From Micromonospora endolithica (GTDB lineage Bacteria > Actinomycetota > Actinomycetes > Mycobacteriales > Micromonosporaceae): a stretch of DNA of 64,000 bases. The stretch lies in NCBI RefSeq assembly GCF_003626595.1, contig NZ_RBAK01000017.1:1-64000 (forward strand), written 5' to 3'. Below are positions 40,765 through 48,522 of the stretch, piece after piece. Under the pieces are notes generated by a model. The model ran no database searches. It was not told the origin of the DNA and was given only the letters and a program-made list of their open reading frames with translations. The translations under genes and the position numbers were made by a program. How positions within the stretch are numbered: the first letter of the stretch is position 1; each line of letters begins with the position of its first letter.

Positions 40765-41721
40765 ATGGCTGTGGATCGGGCGGGTGTGGTGGTGGTCGGT
40801 GCGGGCATCGCCGGTGTGGCGTGTGCCGGGGAACTGGTCCGCGCCGGGATACCGGTGCAGGTGCGCGAACGCGGTCGGGTCGCCGGCGGGAGGATGGCCA
40901 GCAGACGGTTCGACGGCCGGCCGGCTGACATCGGCGCGGCGTACTTCACCGTCAGCGACCCGGCCTTCGCCGAGGTGGTCGAGCGGTGGCGGGCGGCCGG
41001 CCTGGTCCGCGAGTGGGCCGGCACGTTCGTCGCGTACGGTCCGGACGGCCGGCGGGAGGTGCCCGGCCCGACCCGCTGGTCGGCCCCGCGCGGGCTGCGC
41101 TCACTGGTCGAGGACCTGGCCCGGGACCTGCCGGTGACGATGGATCGGCTGGTGCTCGGCGTCGAACCCGGTCCGTTGGTGGACGGGCAGCCGTGCGCGG
41201 CGGCGGTGCTCGCCATGCCCGGCCCGCAGGCGGCGCTGCTGCTCGACCCTGCGCTGGCCGAGGCCACCCACGCCGTCCAGGCGCAGCGCTGGACCCCGGC
41301 GCTGGCCGTCGTGCTGCGCTTCCCGGAGCGCCGGTGGGCCGACTTCCGGGGCGCGTTCGTCAACGAGCACCCCGTACTCGCGCTGGTCTGCGACGACGGC
41401 GACCGGCGCGGCGACGGCGCCCCGGTCCTGGTGGCGCACACGACCCCGGAGTTCGCCGCCGGTCACCTGGCCCAACCGTCCGCCGCCGGGCCGGCCGTCG
41501 AGCGGGCCGTACGGGAGCTTCTCGCGCTGCCCGAACCGGCGGCGGAGGTGTACGTGCACCGGTGGACGTACGCCAAGCCGACCGACGGTCCGGCCGGGAC
41601 CCACCACCTGGACGCCGACCGGATCGGCCTGGCCGGCGACGCCTTCGGCAAGCCCCGGGTGCAGACCGCCTGGCTCTCCGGGCACCACCTGGCCCGAGCC
41701 CTGATCCGGACCCTGACCTGA
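40765..41721 (+). CDS. Renalase-like FAD-dependent oxidoreductase
   Basis: A 318-residue flavoprotein. GVVVVGAGIAGVACAGELVRAG followed by VRERGRVAGGRMASRRFDGRPADIGAAYFTV is the renalase/NAD(P)-FAD amine-oxidase-like start (GGRMA-R and D-G-AAYF motif). WTYAKPTDGPAGTHHLDADRIGLAGDAFGKPRVQTAWLSG is the C-terminal FAD site. The middle is shorter than in full amine oxidases. Bacterial renalases oxidise isomeric forms of NAD(P)H; whether this one does is inference. Start: the ATG directly before the Rossmann strand. Confidence 0.83.
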   Translation: MAVDRAGVVVVGAGIAGVACAGELVRAGIPVQVRERGRVAGGRMASRRFDGRPADIGAAYFTVSDPAFAEVVERWRAAGLVREWAGTFVAYGPDGRREVPGPTRWSAPRGLRSLVEDLARDLPVTMDRLVLGVEPGPLVDGQPCAAAVLAMPGPQAALLLDPALAEATHAVQAQRWTPALAVVLRFPERRWADFRGAFVNEHPVLALVCDDGDRRGDGAPVLVAHTTPEFAAGHLAQPSAAGPAVERAVRELLALPEPAAEVYVHRWTYAKPTDGPAGTHHLDADRIGLAGDAFGKPRVQTAWLSGHHLARALIRTLT

Positions 41722-41743
41722 CTGAGCCCGCCGCACCCACCGT

Positions 41744-43036
41744 TCAGGCGGGGGTGGGGGAGCGCTCGGCCTGGCTGGACGGGGCGGCGGCGTCCGGCGG
41801 TGTGCGTTCGCCCTCGCGGTCCAGCAGCTGCATGACCGGGGTGGCGGCGATCCCGTGCACCACCACCGACACGATGACCACCAGGCCGACGGTGGCCCAG
41901 ACCAGGTCCGCCTGCGGGAAGTCCGCCTTGGTGGTCGCGTACGCCAGGTAGTAGAAGGATCCCACCCCCCGGATGCCGAACAGGGAGATCACCCAGTGCT
42001 CGGCCGGTCGGCCGGGCGCGCCGCGCAGCGACAACCAGCCGAACAGCGGCCGGACCACGAAGATCAGCGCCAGACCCACGGCCGCGGCCGGCCAGGTCAG
42101 CGGGGCCAGCAGGCCACCCACCACCGCGCCGCCGAAGAGCAGCAGCAGCATCACCGTCAGCAGCCGCTCGACCTGCTCGGCGAAGTCGTGCAGCACCCCG
42201 TGGAACTCGCTGGTGCGCTCGGCGGACCGGATCGCCCGCGCGGCCACGAACACCGCGAGGAAGCCGTACCCGCCGATCAGCTCGACCAGCCCGTACGCCA
42301 GGAACGTGGCCGCCAGGGCCAGGAAGCCCTCGGAGTGCCGGGCCAGCCGGAACTCGCTCGGCGCGCGGAAGAACAGCTTGCCGAGCAGCCAGCCGATCAG
42401 CCAGCCGCCGACCACCCCGGCGGAGACCTTCCAGAACACGTCGACGCTGAGCCAGTCGACGATCCAGGCCGACGGCGCGAGGCTGGTGGTGGCGATGGCG
42501 ATGGCCGCGTACACGAAGGGGAAGGCCAGCCCGTCGTTCAGGCCGGCCTCGGAGGTGAGGGCGAACCGCACCTCGTCCTCGGCGTCCTCCTCGGCGTTCG
42601 GCTCGCCGACCTGCACGTCGGAGGCGAGGACCGGGTCGGTGGGCGCGAGGGCGGCGGCGAGCAGCAGCGCGGCGGCCGGCACCAGCCCGGCCCACCACCA
42701 GCCGAGCAGTGCCGTGGCACCGATGCACAGCGGCATCGCGATGGCCAGCAGCCGCCACGTGGACGACCACCTGGCCCAACTCAGCGGACGGTCGATCTTC
42801 AGTCCGGCGCCCATCAGCGCCACGATCACGCCGATCTCGGTGAGATGGGTGGCGATCTCCTTGTGCTCCAGGGGATCGGGCTTCGGCAGGCCGGTGGGCA
42901 GCGCGAAGATCAGCATCCCCAGACCGAGGAACGCGATCGGCATCGACAACGGCCGGCGGTCCAGCACCCGGGGGAGGATCCCCGCCAGCAGCGCGCCGAC
43001 ACCGAACACCGCGAGCGCCAGGTCTACCGGCTCCAC
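41744..43036 (-). CDS. Monovalent cation:proton antiporter (CPA1-like)
   Basis: A 430-residue membrane protein with about 12-13 hydrophobic helices. Core motifs are ALAPTDPVLASDVQVGEPN and LTSEAGLNDGLAFPFVYAAIA, which hold the paired acidic residues of the CPA ion site. LFGIRGVGSFYYLAY lies near the end of the transport domain, and the tail is short and cytosolic. It probably exchanges Na+ or K+ for H+, supporting pH and salt homeostasis, which suits its place among stress genes. Start is ATG with GAGAGGTGGTCTCG upstream. The HAD gene lies 105 nt downstream on the same strand. Confidence 0.9.
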   Translation of the reverse strand: MEPVDLALAVFGVGALLAGILPRVLDRRPLSMPIAFLGLGMLIFALPTGLPKPDPLEHKEIATHLTEIGVIVALMGAGLKIDRPLSWARWSSTWRLLAIAMPLCIGATALLGWWWAGLVPAAALLLAAALAPTDPVLASDVQVGEPNAEEDAEDEVRFALTSEAGLNDGLAFPFVYAAIAIATTSLAPSAWIVDWLSVDVFWKVSAGVVGGWLIGWLLGKLFFRAPSEFRLARHSEGFLALAATFLAYGLVELIGGYGFLAVFVAARAIRSAERTSEFHGVLHDFAEQVERLLTVMLLLLFGGAVVGGLLAPLTWPAAAVGLALIFVVRPLFGWLSLRGAPGRPAEHWVISLFGIRGVGSFYYLAYATTKADFPQADLVWATVGLVVIVSVVVHGIAATPVMQLLDREGERTPPDAAAPSSQAERSPTPA

Positions 43037-43141
43037 GAGACCACCTCTCCAAGCGGCCCGTGCGCACGGGCAGGCGGTGTCAGATCATGCCCATGGAGGG
43101 GTTCTCGTATTCCTGTCCGACCTCACGATTCGTGGTGACCC

Positions 43142-43819
43142 TCATCGCCCGTTGGCCAGGGGCGAGTCGGCGAGAGCGGCGAGGAGCGCGGCGGGATCGT
43201 CGTACACCGCGACCGCACCGGCACCGGCCAGCTCACCCCGGCTGGTGCCGCCGCAGGTGAGCCCGACGCAGGGAATGTCGAGCTGGCCGGCGGCGGCGAC
43301 GTCCCAGACCGAGTCGCCGACGAACACCACCCGGGCCGCGTCCAGCCCGGACTGCGCCAGGGCGGCCTGGAGGATGTCCGGCGCCGGCTTGCTCTCCTTC
43401 GCGTCCGCCGACGAGGTCACCGTGTGGATGACGTCGTCGGCGGCCAGCGCCCGGCGTAGCGCACCCACCTCGGGCTCGGCCGCCGACGTGGCCAGCACCA
43501 CCCGCAGCCCTCGCTCGGCGCACGCGCGCAGCAGGTCCGCAGCCCGGGGCAGCGGGGTCAACCGCTCCCAGTACTCGCCGTAGAGGGTCGCGTGGGCGTC
43601 GCGCAGCCGCTCGTCGGCGTCGCGGTCCCGCTCCGGTCCCAGCAGGTGGTCGAGCAACTTGTCCGAGCCCATCCCGATCGCCCGGTGGATGGTCGCCATC
43701 GGCACCGGCTGCTCGGTCTGCCGTAACGCCTCCCACCAGCTCACCGTGTGCAGGTAGGTGGTGTCGACCAGGGTGCCGTCCACGTCGAAGAGGACACCGC
43801 CGGAAATCTCGTCCGCCAT
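43142..43819 (-). CDS. HAD family hydrolase (beta-phosphoglucomutase/phosphatase-like)
   Basis: A 225-residue HAD-like enzyme with an alpha-helical cap. Motif I is FDVDGTLVDT (nucleophile and acid Asp), motif II VLATSAAE, the motif III Lys is in AKESKPAPDILQ, and motif IV is VFVGDSVWDV. The cap with IGMGSDKLLDHLLG resembles phosphoglycolate phosphatase and beta-phosphoglucomutase cousins. The substrate is unknown. ATG chosen for its AGGAGGA site; upstream in-frame sequence has no coding signs. A GCAT-N16-GGGTAG string lies right upstream. Confidence 0.88.
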   Translation of the reverse strand: MADEISGGVLFDVDGTLVDTTYLHTVSWWEALRQTEQPVPMATIHRAIGMGSDKLLDHLLGPERDRDADERLRDAHATLYGEYWERLTPLPRAADLLRACAERGLRVVLATSAAEPEVGALRRALAADDVIHTVTSSADAKESKPAPDILQAALAQSGLDAARVVFVGDSVWDVAAAGQLDIPCVGLTCGGTSRGELAGAGAVAVYDDPAALLAALADSPLANGR

Positions 43820-43829
43820 GCGCGTCCTC

Positions 43830-43855
43830 CTACCCCCGGCCGTGCCGGCCGATGC
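43830..43855 (-). promoter_or_regulatory. Weak sigma-B/F-type promoter candidate
   Basis: GCAT-N16-GGGTAG on the minus strand; the -10 overlaps the start of the ribosome-site region of the HAD gene, which makes a real promoter here less certain. Confidence 0.25.
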
Positions 43856-43911
43856 CGATCCCGGCCGTCGGGTCCCGGCGATCCCCGGTCCCGAGGTGCG
43901 CGGCGGGCCGG

Positions 43912-46041
43912 TCACTCCGCCGGGACGAGGATCTCGAACCAGACCGTCGAGCCACGTACGGTCGGGTCGGTCCCCCACGCGTCGCTCAGTTCCTCGATCA
44001 GACCCAACCCACGTCCCCGGCTGCTCAACGTGTCGGTCTGGGCCCGGGTGACGGTGCCCCGGGTACCCGAGTCGGCCACCGAGACCAGCAGCCGTTCCGG
44101 GCTGAGGTCGATGTCCACCCGGGCGGCCGTGCCGGCGTGCAGGAGGGCGTTGGTGGTCAGCTCACTGGTGCACAGCACCGCCGCGCCGATCACCGACTCC
44201 GGCACCCGCCAGTCGGTCAGCTGACCGGTCATCCAGTGCCGCACCCGACTCGGCGCGGTCGGCTCCGCCGGCACCTCCATGCTCGCCGACCGGCTCGGCC
44301 GCAGGGCGTGCTCGACCGCGAGCACCGCGACGTCGTCCTCGGTGGTGCCGGCCACGGCGGCGGTGGCCACCGCGCACAGTGCCCGGGGGTCGCCGCTGCC
44401 GGCGGCGGCGATCGCGTCGGCGAGGGCGTCCAGGCCGGCGTCGAGCCCCTGCCGGCGTCGCTCCACCACGCCGTCGCTGAACAGCAGCAGGGTGTCGCCC
44501 GGGTGGAACCGGACGGTGGTGGTGACCGGCCGGCAGCCGAGCCCCAGCGGGGCGCCCGCCGGCACGTCCAGGTATTCCGCGGACGGCTCACCGTCCGGCG
44601 CGCACCGCCGGATCAGCGGGGCGGGGTGGCCGGCGCTGGCCAGGGTCAGCCGGTGCCGGTCGGCGTCGACGACACCGAAGACCACCGTCACGAACAGCTC
44701 GTGCGTACCGCCCTCGGCGCCGAGGCTGGTCACCAACCGGTCCAGGCCGGTGAGCACCGCGTCCGGTCGCGGATCGGCCAGGGCCAGCGCGCGCAGCGCG
44801 GCCCGCACCTGACCCATCCGGGCGGCGGCCTGCACGTCGTGCCCCGCCACGTCACCGAGCACGATGCCCAGCCCGCCGGTGGGCAGCAGGAAGGCGTCGT
44901 AGAAGTCCCCACCGGCGGCGTTGCCGTCGACACCCGGGTCGTAGCGGGCGGCGATCCGCAGCAGCGGCAGGTCCGGCAGGTGCGCCGGCAGCATGCTGCG
45001 TTGCAGGAGCTGGGCGGTGCCGTGCTGGGTCTCGAACCGGCGGGCCCGGTCGGCGGCCTGCCCGATCAGCTCCGCCGAGGCCGCCAGCAGTGCCCGTTCG
45101 GCCGCCGACCAGGTGTGCGGTCGTTGGTAGCCGACGGAGAGGCCGCCCCGGACCACGGAGGCGCGCAGCGGCACCGTGGCCAACGCGCGGATCTTCTGGT
45201 CGTGCCGGTCCACCGCGGTCGGGAGCAGCGGCTGGCCGTCGTCGGTGTAATGCGGGCGCCCGTCGCGGGCGGCGGCCACCACCGGCGCGGCCCAGTCGGC
45301 GGCGGCCCGCCGCCAGAGCGGGGGGAGCCGTTCGTCGGCTTCGTCCATCAGCTCGCCGCGCAGGCGGCGGACCATCCGCCACCCGCCGCCGCCCTCGTCG
45401 ACGGCGAAGGAGACCCGGTCGGCGTCGAACGAGGTGATCGCCCAGCGCAGCGCCACCCGGGCCACGTCGTCCAGGGTGAGCGTTCCGGCCAGCGCGGCGG
45501 CCACCTCGCTCAGGCTCTGCAACTGCCGGGTGACCTGGGTGGTCTCGGCCGCCACCAGGAACACACCGACGATCGCGCCGGTGCTGTCCCGCAGCGTCGA
45601 GTAGCCCCGGGTGAACACCGCGTGCTCCACCGTGCCGGAACCCTGGCGCAGCAGCGGCAGGGTGGTCTCCTTGTCCAGGAAGGGCTCGCCGGTGCGGTAC
45701 GTGTGCGTCACCGCGTCGCCCACCCCGGGCAGGTCCCAGGCCTGCGGGAACGCCTCGGCGGCCGGCTGGCCCAGCGCGGCCGGGTGCCGGTCGCCGATCA
45801 GTTCCGCGTACGCGTCGTTGTAGAGCAGCCGGTGATCGTCGCCGAGGACGAGGGCCATCGGCACCGGGTTGGCGAGGATCAGCTCGGCCGCGGCGCGGAC
45901 CGCGGGGTCCCATCCCGCCCACGGGCCGAGCGGGGTGCGGGACCAGTCGTGGTGGAGCACGAGACCCGCGGTCGGCGAACCGACCGGCTGACCGGAGACC
46001 GGGGCTGGGGGCATCGGGACCCGTCCGACCGTTCCTGGCAT
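43912..46041 (-). CDS. PAS-GAF-SpoIIE phosphatase with RsbW-like kinase domain
   Basis: A 709-residue cytosolic regulator. Residues about 30-165 form a PAS domain (PMALVLGDDHRLLYNDAYAELIGDRHP). About 175-335 form a GAF domain. About 355-560 form the PP2C/SpoIIE domain with YDPGVDGNAAGGDFYDAFLL, GDVAGHDVQAAARMGQVR, GDTLLLFSDGVVERR and EDDVAVL. About 580-705 form an HATPase_c anti-sigma domain (LCTSELTTNALLHAG N-box, VADSGTRG, GRGLGLIEELSDAWG). Such proteins dephosphorylate anti-anti-sigma factors and can also phosphorylate or bind them, tuning SigB/F-type sigma factors to sensed signals. No anti-anti-sigma gene is in the window. It could regulate the SigB/F/G factor at 25 kb. Confidence 0.92.
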   Translation of the reverse strand: MPGTVGRVPMPPAPVSGQPVGSPTAGLVLHHDWSRTPLGPWAGWDPAVRAAAELILANPVPMALVLGDDHRLLYNDAYAELIGDRHPAALGQPAAEAFPQAWDLPGVGDAVTHTYRTGEPFLDKETTLPLLRQGSGTVEHAVFTRGYSTLRDSTGAIVGVFLVAAETTQVTRQLQSLSEVAAALAGTLTLDDVARVALRWAITSFDADRVSFAVDEGGGGWRMVRRLRGELMDEADERLPPLWRRAAADWAAPVVAAARDGRPHYTDDGQPLLPTAVDRHDQKIRALATVPLRASVVRGGLSVGYQRPHTWSAAERALLAASAELIGQAADRARRFETQHGTAQLLQRSMLPAHLPDLPLLRIAARYDPGVDGNAAGGDFYDAFLLPTGGLGIVLGDVAGHDVQAAARMGQVRAALRALALADPRPDAVLTGLDRLVTSLGAEGGTHELFVTVVFGVVDADRHRLTLASAGHPAPLIRRCAPDGEPSAEYLDVPAGAPLGLGCRPVTTTVRFHPGDTLLLFSDGVVERRRQGLDAGLDALADAIAAAGSGDPRALCAVATAAVAGTTEDDVAVLAVEHALRPSRSASMEVPAEPTAPSRVRHWMTGQLTDWRVPESVIGAAVLCTSELTTNALLHAGTAARVDIDLSPERLLVSVADSGTRGTVTRAQTDTLSSRGRGLGLIEELSDAWGTDPTVRGSTVWFEILVPAE

Positions 46042-46170
46042 GAGCGAAGCCTAGTCGGCCGCCCGGTCGGGGTTTCCGATCATGCCTCCCCGGCGCCGTG
46101 GCGGCGCTGTCCGCGCAGCTCAACGAGCATCCGGGCCGGTCCGCCGGCCAAAAACACCCGACCCGGTACG

Positions 46171-46195
46171 GCGTGCCGGCCCGCGGACGGGGTAA
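46171..46195 (+). promoter_or_regulatory. Weak sigma-B/F-type promoter (GCGT-N15-GGGTAA)
   Basis: It precedes the MscS-like gene by 35 nt. The -10 is good and the -35 fits only GNNT. Confidence 0.3.
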
Positions 46196-46230
46196 GCGCG
46201 CGGCGCAGACCATGCGACAGGAGGGACATC

Positions 46231-47097
46231 ATGCCGGAAACCCTGGCGGTCAGGCAGGTCGACATCGGCGACGCCGCGGCCGACGCGTGGAGGTCGGTGC
46301 TGTTGTTCATACCGAGGTTCATCGCGTTCATCGCGATCCTCGTGGTCGGATGGCTCATCGCGAGAGCCGTCCTCAAGGTGGTGGACGCGGCACTCGAACG
46401 GGTCAACTTCGACCGGGCCGTCGAGCGGGGCGGCATCAAACGGGCGTTGGAAAGGACGAAGTACGACGCCAGCGACATCCTGGCGAAGCTGGCGTACTAC
46501 GCCGTGCTGCTGTTCACCCTGCAGTTCGCCTTCGGCGTCTGGGGGCCCAACGCGATCAGTGACCTGATCGGCGGCGTGGTGGCCTGGCTGCCGCGCGCGT
46601 TCATCGCGATCGTCATCGTGGTGGTGGCCGCGGCGATCGCCAACGCGGTCCGCGATCTGGTGTCCGGCGCGCTGGGCGGGCTCGCGTACGGGAAGATCCT
46701 GGCCGACCTGGTGGCCGTCTTCATCCTCGCGCTCGGTGTGATCGCGGCGCTGAACCAGGTGGGCATCGCCACCACGGTGACGACCCCGGTGCTGATCGCG
46801 GTGCTCGCCACGGTGGCCGGCATCCTGATCGTCGGGGTCGGCGGTGGCCTGGTGAAGCCGATGCAGGAACGCTGGGGCGGCTGGCTGGACCGGATGGCCG
46901 AGGAGTCACGGGCGGTGCAGGAGCACCGGCGGGCGCGGGCGGCCGGTCAGGGCGACACGGAGCGCCAGATGGCCGACCGTACGGGTGCCGAGCGGACCCA
47001 GGCCATGCGGGGGCAGGAGTCCCCGAGCATGGCCGGCCGGCCCGGCAACTACCAGTCCGGGACGATGGGCGACGAGACCCAGCAGTTCCGCCGCTGA
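46231..47097 (+). CDS. MscS-like conserved-TM-helix membrane protein
   Basis: A 288-residue membrane protein with four or five hydrophobic helices and the duplicated conserved-TM-helix motif seen next to MscS channels: FIPRFIAFIAILVVGWLIARAVLKVVDAAL and, later, LPRAFIAIVIVVVAAAIANAVRDLVSGALGG with AYGKILADLVAVFILALG. The C-terminal 75 residues are hydrophilic, Gln/Arg-rich and probably cytosolic (ADRTGAERTQAMRGQ). It lacks the beta-domain of true MscS, so it may be a partner or a minimal channel. A GACAGGAGGGACATC site fixes the start. The context suggests an osmotic role. Confidence 0.82.
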   Translation: MPETLAVRQVDIGDAAADAWRSVLLFIPRFIAFIAILVVGWLIARAVLKVVDAALERVNFDRAVERGGIKRALERTKYDASDILAKLAYYAVLLFTLQFAFGVWGPNAISDLIGGVVAWLPRAFIAIVIVVVAAAIANAVRDLVSGALGGLAYGKILADLVAVFILALGVIAALNQVGIATTVTTPVLIAVLATVAGILIVGVGGGLVKPMQERWGGWLDRMAEESRAVQEHRRARAAGQGDTERQMADRTGAERTQAMRGQESPSMAGRPGNYQSGTMGDETQQFRR

Positions 47098-47116
47098 CGC
47101 GTCGGTCCACGCGTAC

Positions 47117-47155
47117 CGGGGAGGGTGTCCGCGCATCGTGCGGGCGCCCTCCCCG
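47117..47155. terminator. Hairpin with wobble pairs
   Basis: CGGGGAGGGTGTCCGCGC pairs with GTGCGGGCGCCCTCCCCG with G-U wobbles and a 3-nt loop, between the convergent MscS-like and DUF6401 genes. Confidence 0.6.
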
Positions 47156-47176
47156 CGCTCTGTCCAGGTGTTCTGC

Positions 47177-47551
47177 CTAGAGCGGCGGGAGCGGGCCGGG
47201 CCGTGGTCCGCCCAGCGTGCGGGCCAGCGCGCAGACCGCGAGCAGCCGGGTGAGCGTCCAGTCCGGCGCGGACCAGTCCACCGGCCCGGTGGGAGGCTGC
47301 CAGTCGTGCTGGAGGGCCGCCGTCCGCACCCCCTCGGCGTAGCCGGCGAGCGCGGCGGCGCTCAGCGGCCGGCGGTCGCCGTCCAGGCTCTCCCGAATCG
47401 CGGCGGCGTGCTGGTCGACCAGGGCGAGCAGGCCAGGCCGGGTGGTGGCGGCGGCGACACCCTCGGCCACCGAGTCGGCGAGGGCGGTCAGGGTGGACCG
47501 TGCCGACTGGACGACGGTACGGGCTCTGACCTGGTGCAACGGCGGGCGCAT
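47177..47551 (-). CDS. DUF6401-like protein
   Basis: A 124-residue helical protein. The central RSTLTALADSVAEGVAAATTRPGLLALVDQHAAAIRESL and PLSAAALAGYAEGVRTAA match my recollection of the DUF6401 family, labelled natural-product-biosynthesis-related in some databases because of frequent cluster neighbours. No biosynthetic genes surround it here. The ATG at MRPPLHQVRARTV was selected since the sequence upstream is non-coding. Function unknown. Confidence 0.65.
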   Translation of the reverse strand: MRPPLHQVRARTVVQSARSTLTALADSVAEGVAAATTRPGLLALVDQHAAAIRESLDGDRRPLSAAALAGYAEGVRTAALQHDWQPPTGPVDWSAPDWTLTRLLAVCALARTLGGPRPGPLPPL

Positions 47552-47714
47552 GAGGACCGAGGCTAGCCGTCCGGGCGGGGGTGCGGCCTCGGCCGCACGG
47601 CGGGTACCGGGTCCTCCGCCGGTCGGCCGACCGACGTCCGAGGGATTGAGTCGGCCCGGACCGGGCAGGAGGAGAACCGCCCGTGGCGGCGCAGTCGACA
47701 CCTCGGAGGACGCG

Positions 47715-48164
47715 ATGACGACACACCAGGACGGACCGGACGAGCGGCACCGGCGGCCCGCCGGGGTCAGCGACGCCACCGTCGCCGCGCTGGGCAAGCT
47801 GAGTGAGGCGTTGGAGTGTGTCGAGCGGGTCCGCGGTCACCTGTACTCGCTGCACCAGCTCGTCGGGCACGCCGACCTGATGCTGGACGAGGCCGTCGAG
47901 ATGTTCCGGGAGTCCGGGCACGGGCACGTCGCCGACCGGATCGACACCGACCTGCTGGGCCGCAACGTGATCGCCGGGCGCTGGACCTTCCAGATCGTCG
48001 AGGACTTCGACGACGGCTACTACGCGCTGTTCCGACAGATCGACCGGGACGCCCGCGAGGAACTGGTCGCGGGCCGCCGCCACCTGTATGAGGCGGAGAT
48101 GAAGGAGAGGCGTCGGACCCGTGGCCGTCCCGGACACGAGGCACGCCCCGGATCCGACGCCTGA
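47715..48164 (+). CDS. Hypothetical helical protein (149 aa)
   Basis: No family was recognised. The 149-residue product is highly charged and probably all-alpha: LGKLSEALECVERVRGHLYSLHQLVGHADLMLDEAVEMFRESGHGHVADRIDTDLLGRNV, then WTFQIVEDFDDGYYALFRQIDRDAREELVAGRRHLYEAEMKERRR. The conserved-looking HLYSLHQLxGHAD core and terminal basic tail suggest a small ligand- or nucleic-acid-associated four-helix protein. ATG with GGAGGACGCG upstream. The upstream gap contains an 18-nt palindrome GTGCGGCC-TC-GGCCGCAC (47581-47598). Confidence 0.75.
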   Translation: MTTHQDGPDERHRRPAGVSDATVAALGKLSEALECVERVRGHLYSLHQLVGHADLMLDEAVEMFRESGHGHVADRIDTDLLGRNVIAGRWTFQIVEDFDDGYYALFRQIDRDAREELVAGRRHLYEAEMKERRRTRGRPGHEARPGSDA

Positions 48165-48168
48165 CGGA

Positions 48169-48381
48169 TCAGTCCCGGGAGCGGGCCTCCGCCGGCTGGC
48201 GGCGGGCCGCGTCGTCAGCGATGATCACGGTCGCCACCATCAGCGCGACGCACAGGCTGAACAGCCAGGAGCTGTCCGCGACGAGCTTGGCGGAGACAGG
48301 GGCCTGGGCGGCGGCGAGCAGGAAGCCGAGCCATGCCAGGCGACGCTGACGGTTGGTGAGGATGCCGTTGCCTTGACGCAT
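48169..48381 (-). CDS. Small membrane protein (70 aa)
   Basis: A short protein ending 5 nt from the convergent helical-protein gene. It begins MRQGNGILTNRQRRLAWLGF and has two hydrophobic stretches (LAWLGFLLAAAQAPVSAKLV and LFSLCVALMVATVIIADDAA) and a charged tail. The pattern suggests a two-span inner-membrane protein. The ribosome site is weak, so the start is uncertain. Unknown family and function. Confidence 0.55.
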   Translation of the reverse strand: MRQGNGILTNRQRRLAWLGFLLAAAQAPVSAKLVADSSWLFSLCVALMVATVIIADDAARRQPAEARSRD

Positions 48382-48522
48382 TCCGAAAGTCTTGCGCGTG
48401 AGCCGGTGCTTGCCGTCAGCCGAACGGCCGATTCTGGATGAGCTGTCCGTTTTCTCGACCTCACGGACCGTACTTCTTGTCCTGCCGGGGGAGGACGGCC
48501 CGGCGTCGCGGCGGCGGGCAGG

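Noticed and set aside
32353..46195. Treating the GCAT/GCGT-N15-16-GGGTAN strings before GH15, DUF3072, HAD and MscS-like genes as firm sigma-B/F promoters
   Set aside because: Only the -10 is convincing and GNNT is a weak -35 requirement, so they are listed at low confidence and not counted as evidence for the regulon.
47598..47714. Sigma-B/F-type promoter for the 149-residue helical protein
   Set aside because: A GGGTAC occurs, but no GTTT-like -35 lies at 15-17 nt; the nearest GNNT is too far.
47177..48164. Part of a natural-product gene cluster because of the DUF6401-like gene
   Set aside because: No synthase, carrier protein or tailoring set is nearby; the label alone is not evidence.
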